Shown in pieces: positions 7,875-15,767 of a stretch of DNA of 64,000 nt (positions within the stretch are counted from its first letter, which is position 1; each line of letters opens with the position of its first letter). Where the stretch lies: contig NZ_JACJTO010000011.1 of the NCBI RefSeq assembly GCF_014698755.1, forward strand, positions 1 through 64,000, given 5' to 3'. A model generated the notes under the pieces. The model searched no databases. It was not told the DNA's origin and was given only the letters and a program-made list of their open reading frames with translations. The position numbers and the translations under genes are program-made. Origin of the DNA: Aphanizomenon flos-aquae FACHB-1287 (GTDB lineage: Bacteria > Cyanobacteriota > Cyanobacteriia > Cyanobacteriales > Nostocaceae).

Positions 7875-8207
7875 TTAACCCTCTGCAAAACCAGTAAACT
7901 GTCTCACATAAGGTGATCTAAAACCTAAAACAATATCTGATTTCGGCACACCTAACTCAACTAATTGATGAGGAATTCCTTCTTCCGTAAAATCTCTTTC
8001 AATCCAAATTTTTCCATCTTTAATACTAATATGAATGGGAAACCAATAAATTCTTTTTTCATCTTTCCATCCTGTAACCAATAATAAATAAACATCCCTT
8101 TCGGTATCAAAAACAAGTTCGATATTTTCTGAATCTTCTACACATTCTTCCTGTGCATACTTTTGAATGAAATTTTTAACTATTTCTCGATAATTTAATG
8201 TTTCCAT
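7875..8207 (-). CDS. xisI: XisI family protein, orphan copy beside hicB
   Basis: A 110-residue XisI homologue with GWKDEKRIYWFPIHI, GKIWIERDFTEEGIPHQLVELGVPKSDIVLGF and a C-terminal RQFTGFAEG. It is full length, with ATG at 8207. There is no xisH upstream; instead hicB lies 12 bp away on the same strand, so this xisI may be transcribed from the hicAB promoter. The N-terminal half differs from the copy at 10897-11226, while the C-terminal half is close to it. Confidence 0.85.
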   Translation of the reverse strand: METLNYREIVKNFIQKYAQEECVEDSENIELVFDTERDVYLLLVTGWKDEKRIYWFPIHISIKDGKIWIERDFTEEGIPHQLVELGVPKSDIVLGFRSPYVRQFTGFAEG

Positions 8208-8219
8208 AAGACTATAAAG

Positions 8220-8441
8220 TTATGAAGCTATTTGATAAATTACAGGTTTATATCTTGCTTCGGGAATCGGTTTACCTTCTATTTCCGCAGTTTCTAACCA
8301 AGCAGTTTTAGCTTTGAGAACTTCTTGCAGTGCTTCTTCTTCAGTTAAACCAAATCCTGAACAATATTTTAAATCAGGAATATCAGCAATATAACCTTCA
8401 TCTTCTTTACTGTAGAAAATATTAATGTGATACTGCTTCAT
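8220..8441 (-). CDS. hicB: HicB family antitoxin
   Basis: A 73-residue HicB-like protein with the partial RNase H fold pattern HINIFYSKEDEGYIADIPDL, a CSGFGLTEEEALQEV helix region and a short C-terminus with PIPEARYKP. HicB normally neutralises the HicA mRNA interferase. Here its ATG overlaps the hicA stop by 4 bp, the usual hicA-hicB order, but hicA carries a premature stop. No separate DNA-binding domain is visible. Confidence 0.85.
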   Translation of the reverse strand: MKQYHINIFYSKEDEGYIADIPDLKYCSGFGLTEEEALQEVLKAKTAWLETAEIEGKPIPEARYKPVIYQIAS

Positions 8442-8695
8442 TGCTCATTCTCCAAAGTGAGTGCGTATTCTTCAATCAAAATCAAAAATTGACGAACCTG
8501 ATAAGGAATAGCTTTACCATTGCGATTTTGTCAGTTAATAAGTTCGGGGATAGTTGGATGTGTAAAAATGTGATGACTACCGTTGATACGTGATAGGGAA
8601 AACCCAAAGGCTTCAACTAATGTCACTAAATCATCAAATTGAAGATTTTTAGATCCTGAAAGAACTTTCTCCAGTAATTTACGCTTTTTTGACAT
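8438..8695 (-). pseudogene. hicA: hicA toxin gene with in-frame stop
   Basis: The minus strand encodes an 85-codon HicA-like protein: MSKKRKLLEKVLSGSKN, a helix around FDDLVTLVEAFGF, the catalytic loop RINGSHHIFTHP with its His, then PELIN, a TGA at codon 55 (8531-8533), and QNRNGKAIPYQVRQFL to the end. Homologues have a hydrophobic residue where the TGA stands. The rest of the frame is clean, so the mutation looks recent. Readthrough could still yield toxin. The start is the ATG at 8695. Confidence 0.8.
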
Positions 8696-8707
8696 TACTT
8701 TATTTTA

Positions 8708-8851
8708 TCATTTTTTTACATTAAATTCTATCCTAATTTCATTATAATGATTTCTGGGATGATAAAATATTAATTGAAGTTCTGTTACTTTGGCTAAATG
8801 ATTTTCTGTATGTCTTGCTAATACTGTTTTGACTAATTCAGAATAATTCAT
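8708..8851 (-). pseudogene. xisI: xisI N-terminal fragment
   Basis: The frame starts MNYSELVKTVLARHTENH, which matches the N-terminus of the intact xisI at 10897-11226, continues with a diverged TELQLIFYHPRNHY and ends after 47 residues. The whole conserved central and C-terminal part is missing. Short in-frame read-in from upstream is possible but is not a real start. Confidence 0.7.
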
Positions 8852-8852
8852 T

Positions 8853-8920
8853 GTTTCTATAAAATAATCTCCTGTTTGATGAGTGGAAATACTAGCAATT
8901 TTAATTGATGTAAGGTATAA
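8853..8920 (-). pseudogene. xisH: xisH extreme 3' remnant
   Basis: The bases ATAAAATAATCTCCTGTTT and TAGCAATTTTAATTGATGT match the corresponding bases at 11222-11279, which is the end of the intact xisH. Only about 65 bp remain before the sequence passes into the dispersed repeat. This and the neighbouring fragment are the scar of a second complete xisH-xisI pair. Confidence 0.6.
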
Positions 8921-8941
8921 TAGTTTCAATCTTTTATTTTC

Positions 8942-9010
8942 GTAGGTTGGGTTAAGCGCAACGCACTTAAATTATAAAGATGTTGGGTTTTGTTTCTCAA
9001 CCCAACCTAC
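8942..9010. repeat. complete GTAGGTTGGGTT inverted-repeat element (69 bp)
   Basis: GTAGGTTGGGTT (8942-8953) and AACCCAACCTAC (8999-9010) are a perfect 12-bp inverted repeat, with an internal GTTGGGTTTTGTTTCTCAACCC hairpin near the right end. Related copies occur at 5441, 5884, 15501 and 25403, so it is a small dispersed, possibly MITE-like family. Confidence 0.65.
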
Positions 9011-9073
9011 ATAACTATCATTATTTTTTTGCAATCTTACGAACTAAAACAAATTAATACCTACTGGGAGATT

Positions 9074-10654
9074 ATGCTTACCTTATTTAATGAACCAAAT
9101 TCCACTTCGTTACTAAGTTTTATAACAGAAAAAGTTAAATCACTTAACACGGAAGATAATAATAGTTGGATATTCTATGCTATTACTTGCTACTTCAATC
9201 CCAAAACATTTAAAAATTTAATAGCTGAACTAAAAAAAATACTAGGTAATAAATTATCAGGTGTACATATATTAATTGATAGTCAGCAATGGGTCAAAAA
9301 AGGTCAAAATAAGGATGATTATATCAAAGATATTAGTGCAAATACACAAATACCTTCCAGCCAAATTACATTGACACCTATTGATTATCAAAATAAACTT
9401 TTTCATGCTAAAGGATACGCAATGATTAGTTCTTTAGATACCAGTGTTAAAAATCAACCTGAAGGCTTTGCTATTATCACTTCTGGAAATTTAACTAAAT
9501 CAGGTTTGAATTCAAATATTGAACTTGGAAAAATTGTTTATGATAGTAATTCGCTTGAAGAATTCATGAACATTTTTTTTCAGTTGCAAAATAATTATTC
9601 ATTATCACCACAAAAAGAAGCTGAACTAAGAAAATATCAGATTATTGCAAAAGGCACTTTTTATCATAAATGGCATCCTACAATTAATTTAAAAATTGAA
9701 CTTGAATTGTCTTCGGAAGAGAAGAAAAGATTATACGAACTGACCAATAACGAAGAAACTAGGAAGAAGTTAGAAATATTTAAACTACAAAAACAGGAAT
9801 CAATAACTGATGACCCAATAAATATAGAATCAGTTTTTGATATTTGTCCAGAGCCTATTCCTGCTAGTATATGGGCGAACTACAGTATTGATACTTTGTT
9901 AGGTCAATGGATGCCGTCTGAGATTAGTAAACTCATTGAGGAAGAAGTAGAAGAAAGTAAAAAAATTTTGAAACCACTTTTACAGGAAATTGGTGATTCC
10001 GAAAAAATAGCTCAATATACTAGAGAATTTAACGAATACGTAGACTGTAAAATGAGAGAAAATTTTATTGAGTTTAGTACAGATAATTTATTCGCCACTA
10101 AAAAATGGCAAGAAAGAGTAACTGCTTTCTTTGCAGATGATAATTTATTAAACGTTTTTATCTGTGACTATGAAAAAATTAATGTATCAGTCAATAAAAT
10201 TAAATTCGATTTAATTAAGGAAATTCATAACCGCATTCAAGATTTTTATTACTCTCCTAATAGACATATAGGTTTAGGAAGAACTTTTGCCAACTTGAAA
10301 AATGAAAGTAAGCAAATGGAATTCGATAAAGAAATATCTGAAGTCAAAGAAAAATTAAAAAGACATAGGCTAGGAGCATTATATTATGAATTACAACAAA
10401 ATAATCAAACTCCCACTCCAAAAAATACAGGAAATAAGCGTCTTCAACCAGGTGATATTTTTATTGCTTTTGAAATAATCAATAATAACGAAGAAATTAA
10501 ATACGAAAGGTTAGATGGTGTTTTTATACGTCTTGATAAATCTCATGAAGACGGCACAGTAGACACTCTAATTTACAAAACCTCTGAAAGTAGTAAAGAA
10601 AAGAGTATAGCAATAAATAAATTGAGAACTTTCAAAAAACAATGGCTCTCCTAG
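9074..10654 (+). CDS. phospholipase D-like nuclease-type protein
   Basis: A 526-residue protein. ATG 9074 is chosen because GGGAG lies just before it (9066-9070) and the longer frame from 8990 would run through a dispersed repeat. Residues 60-150 form a PLD-like domain with an HxK motif (FHAKGY, H111 and K113), the SGNLT element (137-141) and a following Glu. Only one HKD-like half is seen, so it would act as a dimer, as in Nuc-type nucleases. The C-terminal 370 residues are charged and unrecognised, apart from a small domain at the very end (PGDIFIAFEI..., about 455-526). There is no signal peptide. Its place in a toxin-antitoxin and xis-rich island suggests a defence or DNA-processing role, which is inference. 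Confidence 0.7.
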   Translation: MLTLFNEPNSTSLLSFITEKVKSLNTEDNNSWIFYAITCYFNPKTFKNLIAELKKILGNKLSGVHILIDSQQWVKKGQNKDDYIKDISANTQIPSSQITLTPIDYQNKLFHAKGYAMISSLDTSVKNQPEGFAIITSGNLTKSGLNSNIELGKIVYDSNSLEEFMNIFFQLQNNYSLSPQKEAELRKYQIIAKGTFYHKWHPTINLKIELELSSEEKKRLYELTNNEETRKKLEIFKLQKQESITDDPINIESVFDICPEPIPASIWANYSIDTLLGQWMPSEISKLIEEEVEESKKILKPLLQEIGDSEKIAQYTREFNEYVDCKMRENFIEFSTDNLFATKKWQERVTAFFADDNLLNVFICDYEKINVSVNKIKFDLIKEIHNRIQDFYYSPNRHIGLGRTFANLKNESKQMEFDKEISEVKEKLKRHRLGALYYELQQNNQTPTPKNTGNKRLQPGDIFIAFEIINNNEEIKYERLDGVFIRLDKSHEDGTVDTLIYKTSESSKEKSIAINKLRTFKKQWLS

Positions 10655-10800
10655 AATTTGTTGTTTTAATAACAATATCTCTGAACGTTCTATCACTATA
10701 ACGAAGTAAATAACCTGTTTTCATTCCCAAAATATTTTCTAGTTTAACTAGGTCAAGGTTTGATATATCTGCGATTTTACCAATAGTTCTTGTAGAAATT
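10655..10800 (-). pseudogene. unrecognised coding remnant
   Basis: The minus strand has an open stretch of about 48 codons without a start, reading IADISNLDLVKLENILG then MKTGYLLRYSDRTFRDIV. It looks like protein-coding sequence, similar in style to parts of uncharacterised abortive-infection-like proteins, but I cannot name the family. It stops just before the xisI terminator. Confidence 0.3.
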
Positions 10801-10831
10801 TACTGTGCATTATGATTACACCATGATATAC

Positions 10832-10866
10832 AAAAAAAAGGGATAAGCAAAACGCCTATCCCCAAA
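10832..10866 (-). terminator. rho-independent terminator of xisHI
   Basis: On the minus strand GGGGATAGGC, a GTTTT loop and GCTTATCCC are followed by eight T. It lies 31 bp after the xisI stop. It is almost identical to the sahH terminator at 11698-11735. Confidence 0.8.
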
Positions 10867-10873
10867 AAATCAA
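10832..10873. repeat. left copy of 42-bp direct repeat flanking xisHI
   Basis: These 42 bp match 11698-11739 with one mismatch (C at 10853 against A). The repeat contains the terminator hairpin plus CCAAAAAATCAA. Together the two copies bracket the complete xisH-xisI pair. Confidence 0.8.
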
Positions 10874-10896
10874 GTTATTAAAATTGAATAAAAAAT

Positions 10897-11226
10897 CTAA
10901 ACTGATGCAAAATCAGTAAACTGTCTCATATAAGGTGGCTTAAAACCTAAAACAATATCCGTTTTTGGTACTCCCAAATCTACCAACTCACTAGCTACCC
11001 CTTCCTCAGTAAAATCTCTCTGAATCCAGATTTTTCCATCTCTAATATCTACATGAATAATTGTCCCATAAGCCCTTTCATTATTTTCCCATCCTACATG
11101 AACTACTAAATAACTATTTCTTTCACAATCAAAAATTAACTCCTTTTCTGTTCCTTTGGAAGCATGATTTTCTGTATGTCTTGCTAATACAGTTTTTACC
11201 AATTCAGGATAATTCATTCCTTCCAT
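10897..11226 (-). CDS. xisI: XisI family protein, partner of intact xisH
   Basis: A 109-residue full-length XisI: MNYPELVKTVLARHTENH, VVHVGWENNERAYGTIIHVDI, GKIWIQRDFTEEGVASELVDLG, TDIVLGF and a C-terminal RQFTDFASV. It overlaps the end of xisH by 13 bp, so the two are translationally coupled. The pair is known from Anabaena as fdxN-element excision controlling factors, but most cyanobacterial copies are far from any fdxN element. It has its own terminator 31 bp downstream. Confidence 0.9.
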   Translation of the reverse strand: MEGMNYPELVKTVLARHTENHASKGTEKELIFDCERNSYLVVHVGWENNERAYGTIIHVDIRDGKIWIQRDFTEEGVASELVDLGVPKTDIVLGFKPPYMRQFTDFASV

Positions 11227-11630
11227 AAAACAATCTCCTGTTTAATAGCTTCAAATATCAGTAATTTTAATTGATGTTCAGCAATGATTTCTTGAATAAA
11301 CGGAATAAGAAAAAATTCTTTGTATATTTCATTACCAATCGCTAGATATAAAATGCGGTTGGGTTCTTTTTTTCTTAAAACAGAACGGTAATTTAGTGTT
11401 TGTCCTAAAGCTATATGAAATTCAGTAACTTCAGATTGACCTAAAAAAGATTTTATCTCAACTGCTATTTTTTGACCTTCCTTTTCTGCTCCTAATAGTC
11501 TTTCTGCTCCTAAATCAATTCTAAAGTCAAGAGTATCTACTGTAAATGATAAAGGATCATTAGTAATTAACCAACCATCTTTTTCTAAAGCTAACCTAAC
11601 TGCATCGTGAAAAAAATCTTTTGCTGACAT
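11214..11630 (-). CDS. xisH: XisH family protein (PD-(D/E)XK nuclease-like)
   Basis: A 138-residue XisH. It starts MSAKDFFHDAVRLALEKDGW and has TVDTLDFRIDLGAERLL, then the IAVEIKSF motif (E-x-K) and a Q-rich helix HIALGQTLNYR. This D...E-x-K arrangement, a restriction-endonuclease-like fold, is typical of XisH (PF08814 family). It ends LLIFEAIKQEIVLWKE. It is the only complete xisH in the window and lies upstream of xisI, like a toxin gene in a HicAB-type operon. Nuclease activity is inferred from the fold only. Confidence 0.9.
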   Translation of the reverse strand: MSAKDFFHDAVRLALEKDGWLITNDPLSFTVDTLDFRIDLGAERLLGAEKEGQKIAVEIKSFLGQSEVTEFHIALGQTLNYRSVLRKKEPNRILYLAIGNEIYKEFFLIPFIQEIIAEHQLKLLIFEAIKQEIVLWKE

Positions 11631-11697
11631 ACAAACTTAGAACAACACCCTCCATCTCATTCTATCCTCTCTCTGCGCCTCTGCGCCTCTGCGAGAG

Positions 11698-11735
11698 AAA
11701 AAAAAGGGATAAGCAAAAAGCCTATCCCCAAAAAA
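11698..11735 (-). terminator. rho-independent terminator of sahH
   Basis: On the minus strand GGGGATAGGC, a TTTTT-containing loop and TTATCCC are followed by a run of T. It lies 14 bp beyond the sahH stop. Confidence 0.8.
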
Positions 11736-11739
11736 TCAA
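11698..11739. repeat. right copy of 42-bp direct repeat flanking xisHI
   Basis: This copy matches 10832-10873 with one mismatch. It is preceded by CTCTGCGCCTCTGCGCCTCTGCG, a simple repeat frequent between cyanobacterial genes. Confidence 0.8.
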
Positions 11740-11748
11740 CTAAATGAC

Positions 11749-13038
<1,290 letters not shown>

Positions 13039-13247
13039 CTAAAAAACGAAACAGGTACTCAGACCTTCACGTACTGTAACAATATTTTTTCACAACTAGC
13101 CATATTTTCTTGTAAATACCTGTCTGCATGGTTCATAGTTACTTCAACTAGCTTCACCTTTGATATAAGCAATATCAAGACCCTATATAGCTTTTGGCTT
13201 TTTCATCATTCTCTGGTAAGAATATAGCAACTCCAACGGGAATAGGT

Positions 13248-13272
13248 GATTGGTAATTGGTAATTGGTAATT
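13248..13272. repeat. TTGGTAA heptanucleotide tandem repeat in the sahH/mscS intergenic region
   Basis: Three consecutive TTGGTAA units are followed by a partial copy. The surrounding 334 bp between sahH and the MscS gene (13027-13360) hold the divergent promoters, but no further motif that I can name. Such short repeats are common in Nostocales spacers. Confidence 0.6.
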
Positions 13273-13381
13273 TGGGAAAGGGAATAGAAAATAGATAAAA
13301 ATTTATTCTCCCCCCGCACCCTGCTACCTGCACCCTTGCTTCTTCTCCCCTACTCCTTCATTGACACAAGGAGGTGTTTTA

Positions 13382-14974
13382 GTGATACTTCGATTTTTAG
13401 CGGTAGCAGGAACAATGGTAATGACCATCAGTTCTGTCACCAAAGCCACAGCCCAGTTTTCTCCTTTACCTTTCCTGTCAACTCCTAGTAGTTTGAAAAA
13501 TCAGGTAGATGATAAAATAACATCTGGTTGGATTTATTTAGATGGTCGTCCTTTATTTAACATTACCGCATCAAAAACCAATTTTCCCGCCCGGTTTCAA
13601 AATATTCAACAGAATCTACAAGATATTACCCATAATTACTTACAGACATCTGCAGCAGAAATTAAAGTGCAGAATCGCATAGTTAAAGGATTACCAAATA
13701 TTTATGTTAATGACCAATACTTAATGACCATAACTTATGAGGATGCTAGACAGATAAACCCATTAACATTAGCAAATCAAATTAGTGATGAATTACAACA
13801 ACACCTTAAACAAGCTAAACAAGAACGACAATCACACTTTTTAATCCAACAAGGTGAAATTGCTGCTGTTGGAACATTGGCAATGATCATCATCAGTTGG
13901 GGGGTCGGACGTTGGCAAAAGCGTTTAATTAAAAATGCAAGCGATTCTATCCCTAATATTCCCACAAAATCCCAACCAATCACCACACTATTAAATCAAC
14001 AACAGCAGCATCTTCAAGAAGTCAAAACTAGACTATTTCAAACAGCACAAGCGGGGATTTGGGGAAGTGGTAGTTTAATTATTTTAGGACTATTTCCCTA
14101 CACCCGCGCCTGGCAAATTGCCATTCTCACTATTGCCCAAATTCCCGTCAAGTTAATGATTGTAGCTGTGGGAACTTATGTAGCTGTGCGGTTTACTTAT
14201 GCTTTAATAGATCATTTTACCTCAACAATAGTTAGTGGTGGAGCTTTATTAACCCCAGAAACATCCGAACGTTTGCAATTAAGAATATCTACATTTTCCG
14301 GCGTAACTAAAAGTATCACTACAATTATTTTCGTAGGAGCAGGTAGCTTACTCTCTTTAATATCTTTAGGTATAGATATCGTTCCTTTATTAGCTGGTGC
14401 TGGTTTGGTGGGTGTAGCTATATCCCTCGCTTCCCAAAACTTAATCAAAGACGCAATTAACGGCTTTCTGATTATTTTTGAAGATCAATATGCCCTGGGT
14501 GATATGATTACTGTTGGTACTGTAGGCGGTTTGGTAGAAAAATTGAACCTGCGAATGACTCAGGTTCGAGATTCGGAAGGACGCTTAATTACTATCCCTA
14601 ATAGTGAAGTTAAAATTGTTGCCAATCTTTCCAGTCGTTGGTCACGGGCTGATTTAAGTATTCCGGTCTCTTACCAGGCCGATGTAGACGCAGCTTTGCG
14701 GTTAATTGAAGATGTGGGCTTGGAGATGAGTCAAGATCCCCAATGGCAACATCAAATTCTGGAAAAGCCTAATGTTTTGGGAGTTGAACATTTTAGCGAT
14801 CGCGGTGTCATGATTCGCGTTTGGATTAAAACCCAACCTCTCAAGCAATGGACTGTAGCCCGAGAATACCGTCGTCGCTTGAAAATCACCTTAGACGCAG
14901 CCGGAATCTATATTCCCGTACCGCAACAAGCAAATTGGATTAATGACGAGCAGTTATTGAACCCTCAGGACTAA
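13382..14974 (+). CDS. MscS-type mechanosensitive ion channel family protein
   Basis: A 530-residue membrane protein. The GTG at 13382 is preferred because AAGGAGGTG (13368-13376) precedes it by 5 bp; the frame is open from 13361. Residues 1-25 are a signal peptide ending near TAQFS. A periplasmic domain follows (about 40-140), then several membrane helices and the MscS pore and beta domain: GLVGVAISLASQNLIKDAING, FEDQYALGDMITVGTVGG and RLITIPNSEV. MscS channels release solutes on osmotic downshock. The long extracytoplasmic N-terminal domain is typical of cyanobacterial members. It stands alone. Confidence 0.9.
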   Translation: MILRFLAVAGTMVMTISSVTKATAQFSPLPFLSTPSSLKNQVDDKITSGWIYLDGRPLFNITASKTNFPARFQNIQQNLQDITHNYLQTSAAEIKVQNRIVKGLPNIYVNDQYLMTITYEDARQINPLTLANQISDELQQHLKQAKQERQSHFLIQQGEIAAVGTLAMIIISWGVGRWQKRLIKNASDSIPNIPTKSQPITTLLNQQQQHLQEVKTRLFQTAQAGIWGSGSLIILGLFPYTRAWQIAILTIAQIPVKLMIVAVGTYVAVRFTYALIDHFTSTIVSGGALLTPETSERLQLRISTFSGVTKSITTIIFVGAGSLLSLISLGIDIVPLLAGAGLVGVAISLASQNLIKDAINGFLIIFEDQYALGDMITVGTVGGLVEKLNLRMTQVRDSEGRLITIPNSEVKIVANLSSRWSRADLSIPVSYQADVDAALRLIEDVGLEMSQDPQWQHQILEKPNVLGVEHFSDRGVMIRVWIKTQPLKQWTVAREYRRRLKITLDAAGIYIPVPQQANWINDEQLLNPQD

Positions 14975-15199
14975 GTTATTTACAAGTTCTTTTAGTCACA
15001 TTATCTGTTTTCATCTCAGGCAAGAAAATCCTAGAGGCGTTTCCTGTAACGTCTTGGGAATTTTGTATTTTTGTATACAAACTCGCTGATCTGATTCAAT
15101 GCTTTTTTTGATCATTCCCTTGCCAGATTAGTAATTTTGTACTATACTATAAGAATAGCCTTCGAGCCTGGAAAGACTGATAGAAGAGGGATTTTACCT

Positions 15200-15463
15200 A
15201 TGATGAAGCATTATATTCTCAATCTTAACCCTACCGCAAAGCAGGAATGGGATCGTTGTATTATCCGTGATCCTCTGACAGGAAAACGTCCAGATATAGC
15301 TAAATTAATTTCTGAGGCCATAGGTACAGATACAGGCAATTATTTAGTCAGTGTAAATATTGAAGTCACAGTATTACAAGAAGCATCCATACCATCAGCG
15401 GACCAACTTTCCCTAGCATTTCCAGAAGTCTCTGTATCCACCCAATTGCGGGAAGCAGCGTAG
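15200..15463 (+). CDS. conserved small protein of unknown function
   Basis: An 87-residue soluble protein. ATG 15200 follows GAAGAGGG at 9 bp, which is better than the upstream in-frame ATG at 15137. It contains LNLNPTAKQEWDRCIIRDPLTGKRPDIAKLISEAIG and ends in an alanine-tipped tail. No known domain is recognised. The phrase LTGKRPDIAKLI may be a nucleic-acid or partner-binding helix, but that is a guess. It is monocistronic; a GGTTGGGTT/AACCCAACC hairpin 38 bp past its stop could end the transcript. Confidence 0.6.
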   Translation: MMKHYILNLNPTAKQEWDRCIIRDPLTGKRPDIAKLISEAIGTDTGNYLVSVNIEVTVLQEASIPSADQLSLAFPEVSVSTQLREAA

Positions 15464-15500
15464 AAGCTGTAAATTATTCGCTTTGACTAATTTTATCGGA

Positions 15501-15528
15501 GGTTGGGTTAAAATAAGTAAACCCAACC
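15501..15528. repeat. GGTTGGGTT hairpin (9-bp arms)
   Basis: GGTTGGGTT (15501-15509) and AACCCAACC (15520-15528) form a perfect inverted repeat. It is a short member of the dispersed family and may act as a terminator. The rest of 15464-15767 shows nothing else recognisable. Confidence 0.6.
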
Positions 15529-15767
15529 ATTTATAAACCTTTGTCAAGGCTAAAAAATAAAAAAAGCCCAAGCAAATTATATCTATAATAATAGCACAAA
15601 AAGTCAAGGGGTACTTATCAATCTTGTAAGAACCTATTTCCGTTAGCTTATTGATAACATTGTCAATATTATTGAGAATAAAGGAAATTATTGTCAATAA
15701 ACATTAAATTTACCAATTTTACAAGAATGCCTATTTAAAAAACTTATACCTCTTTCTTTCTCCTGAA

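Noticed and set aside
8438-8695. TGA in hicA as selenocysteine
   Set aside because: No selenocysteine insertion element or biological reason; homologues have an ordinary residue at that site.
8990-9073. N-terminal extension of the PLD gene
   Set aside because: It runs through a dispersed repeat; GGGAG precedes the later ATG 9074.
10897-11630. xisHI as part of an fdxN element
   Set aside because: No nif genes, xisF recombinase or element ends are present in the window.
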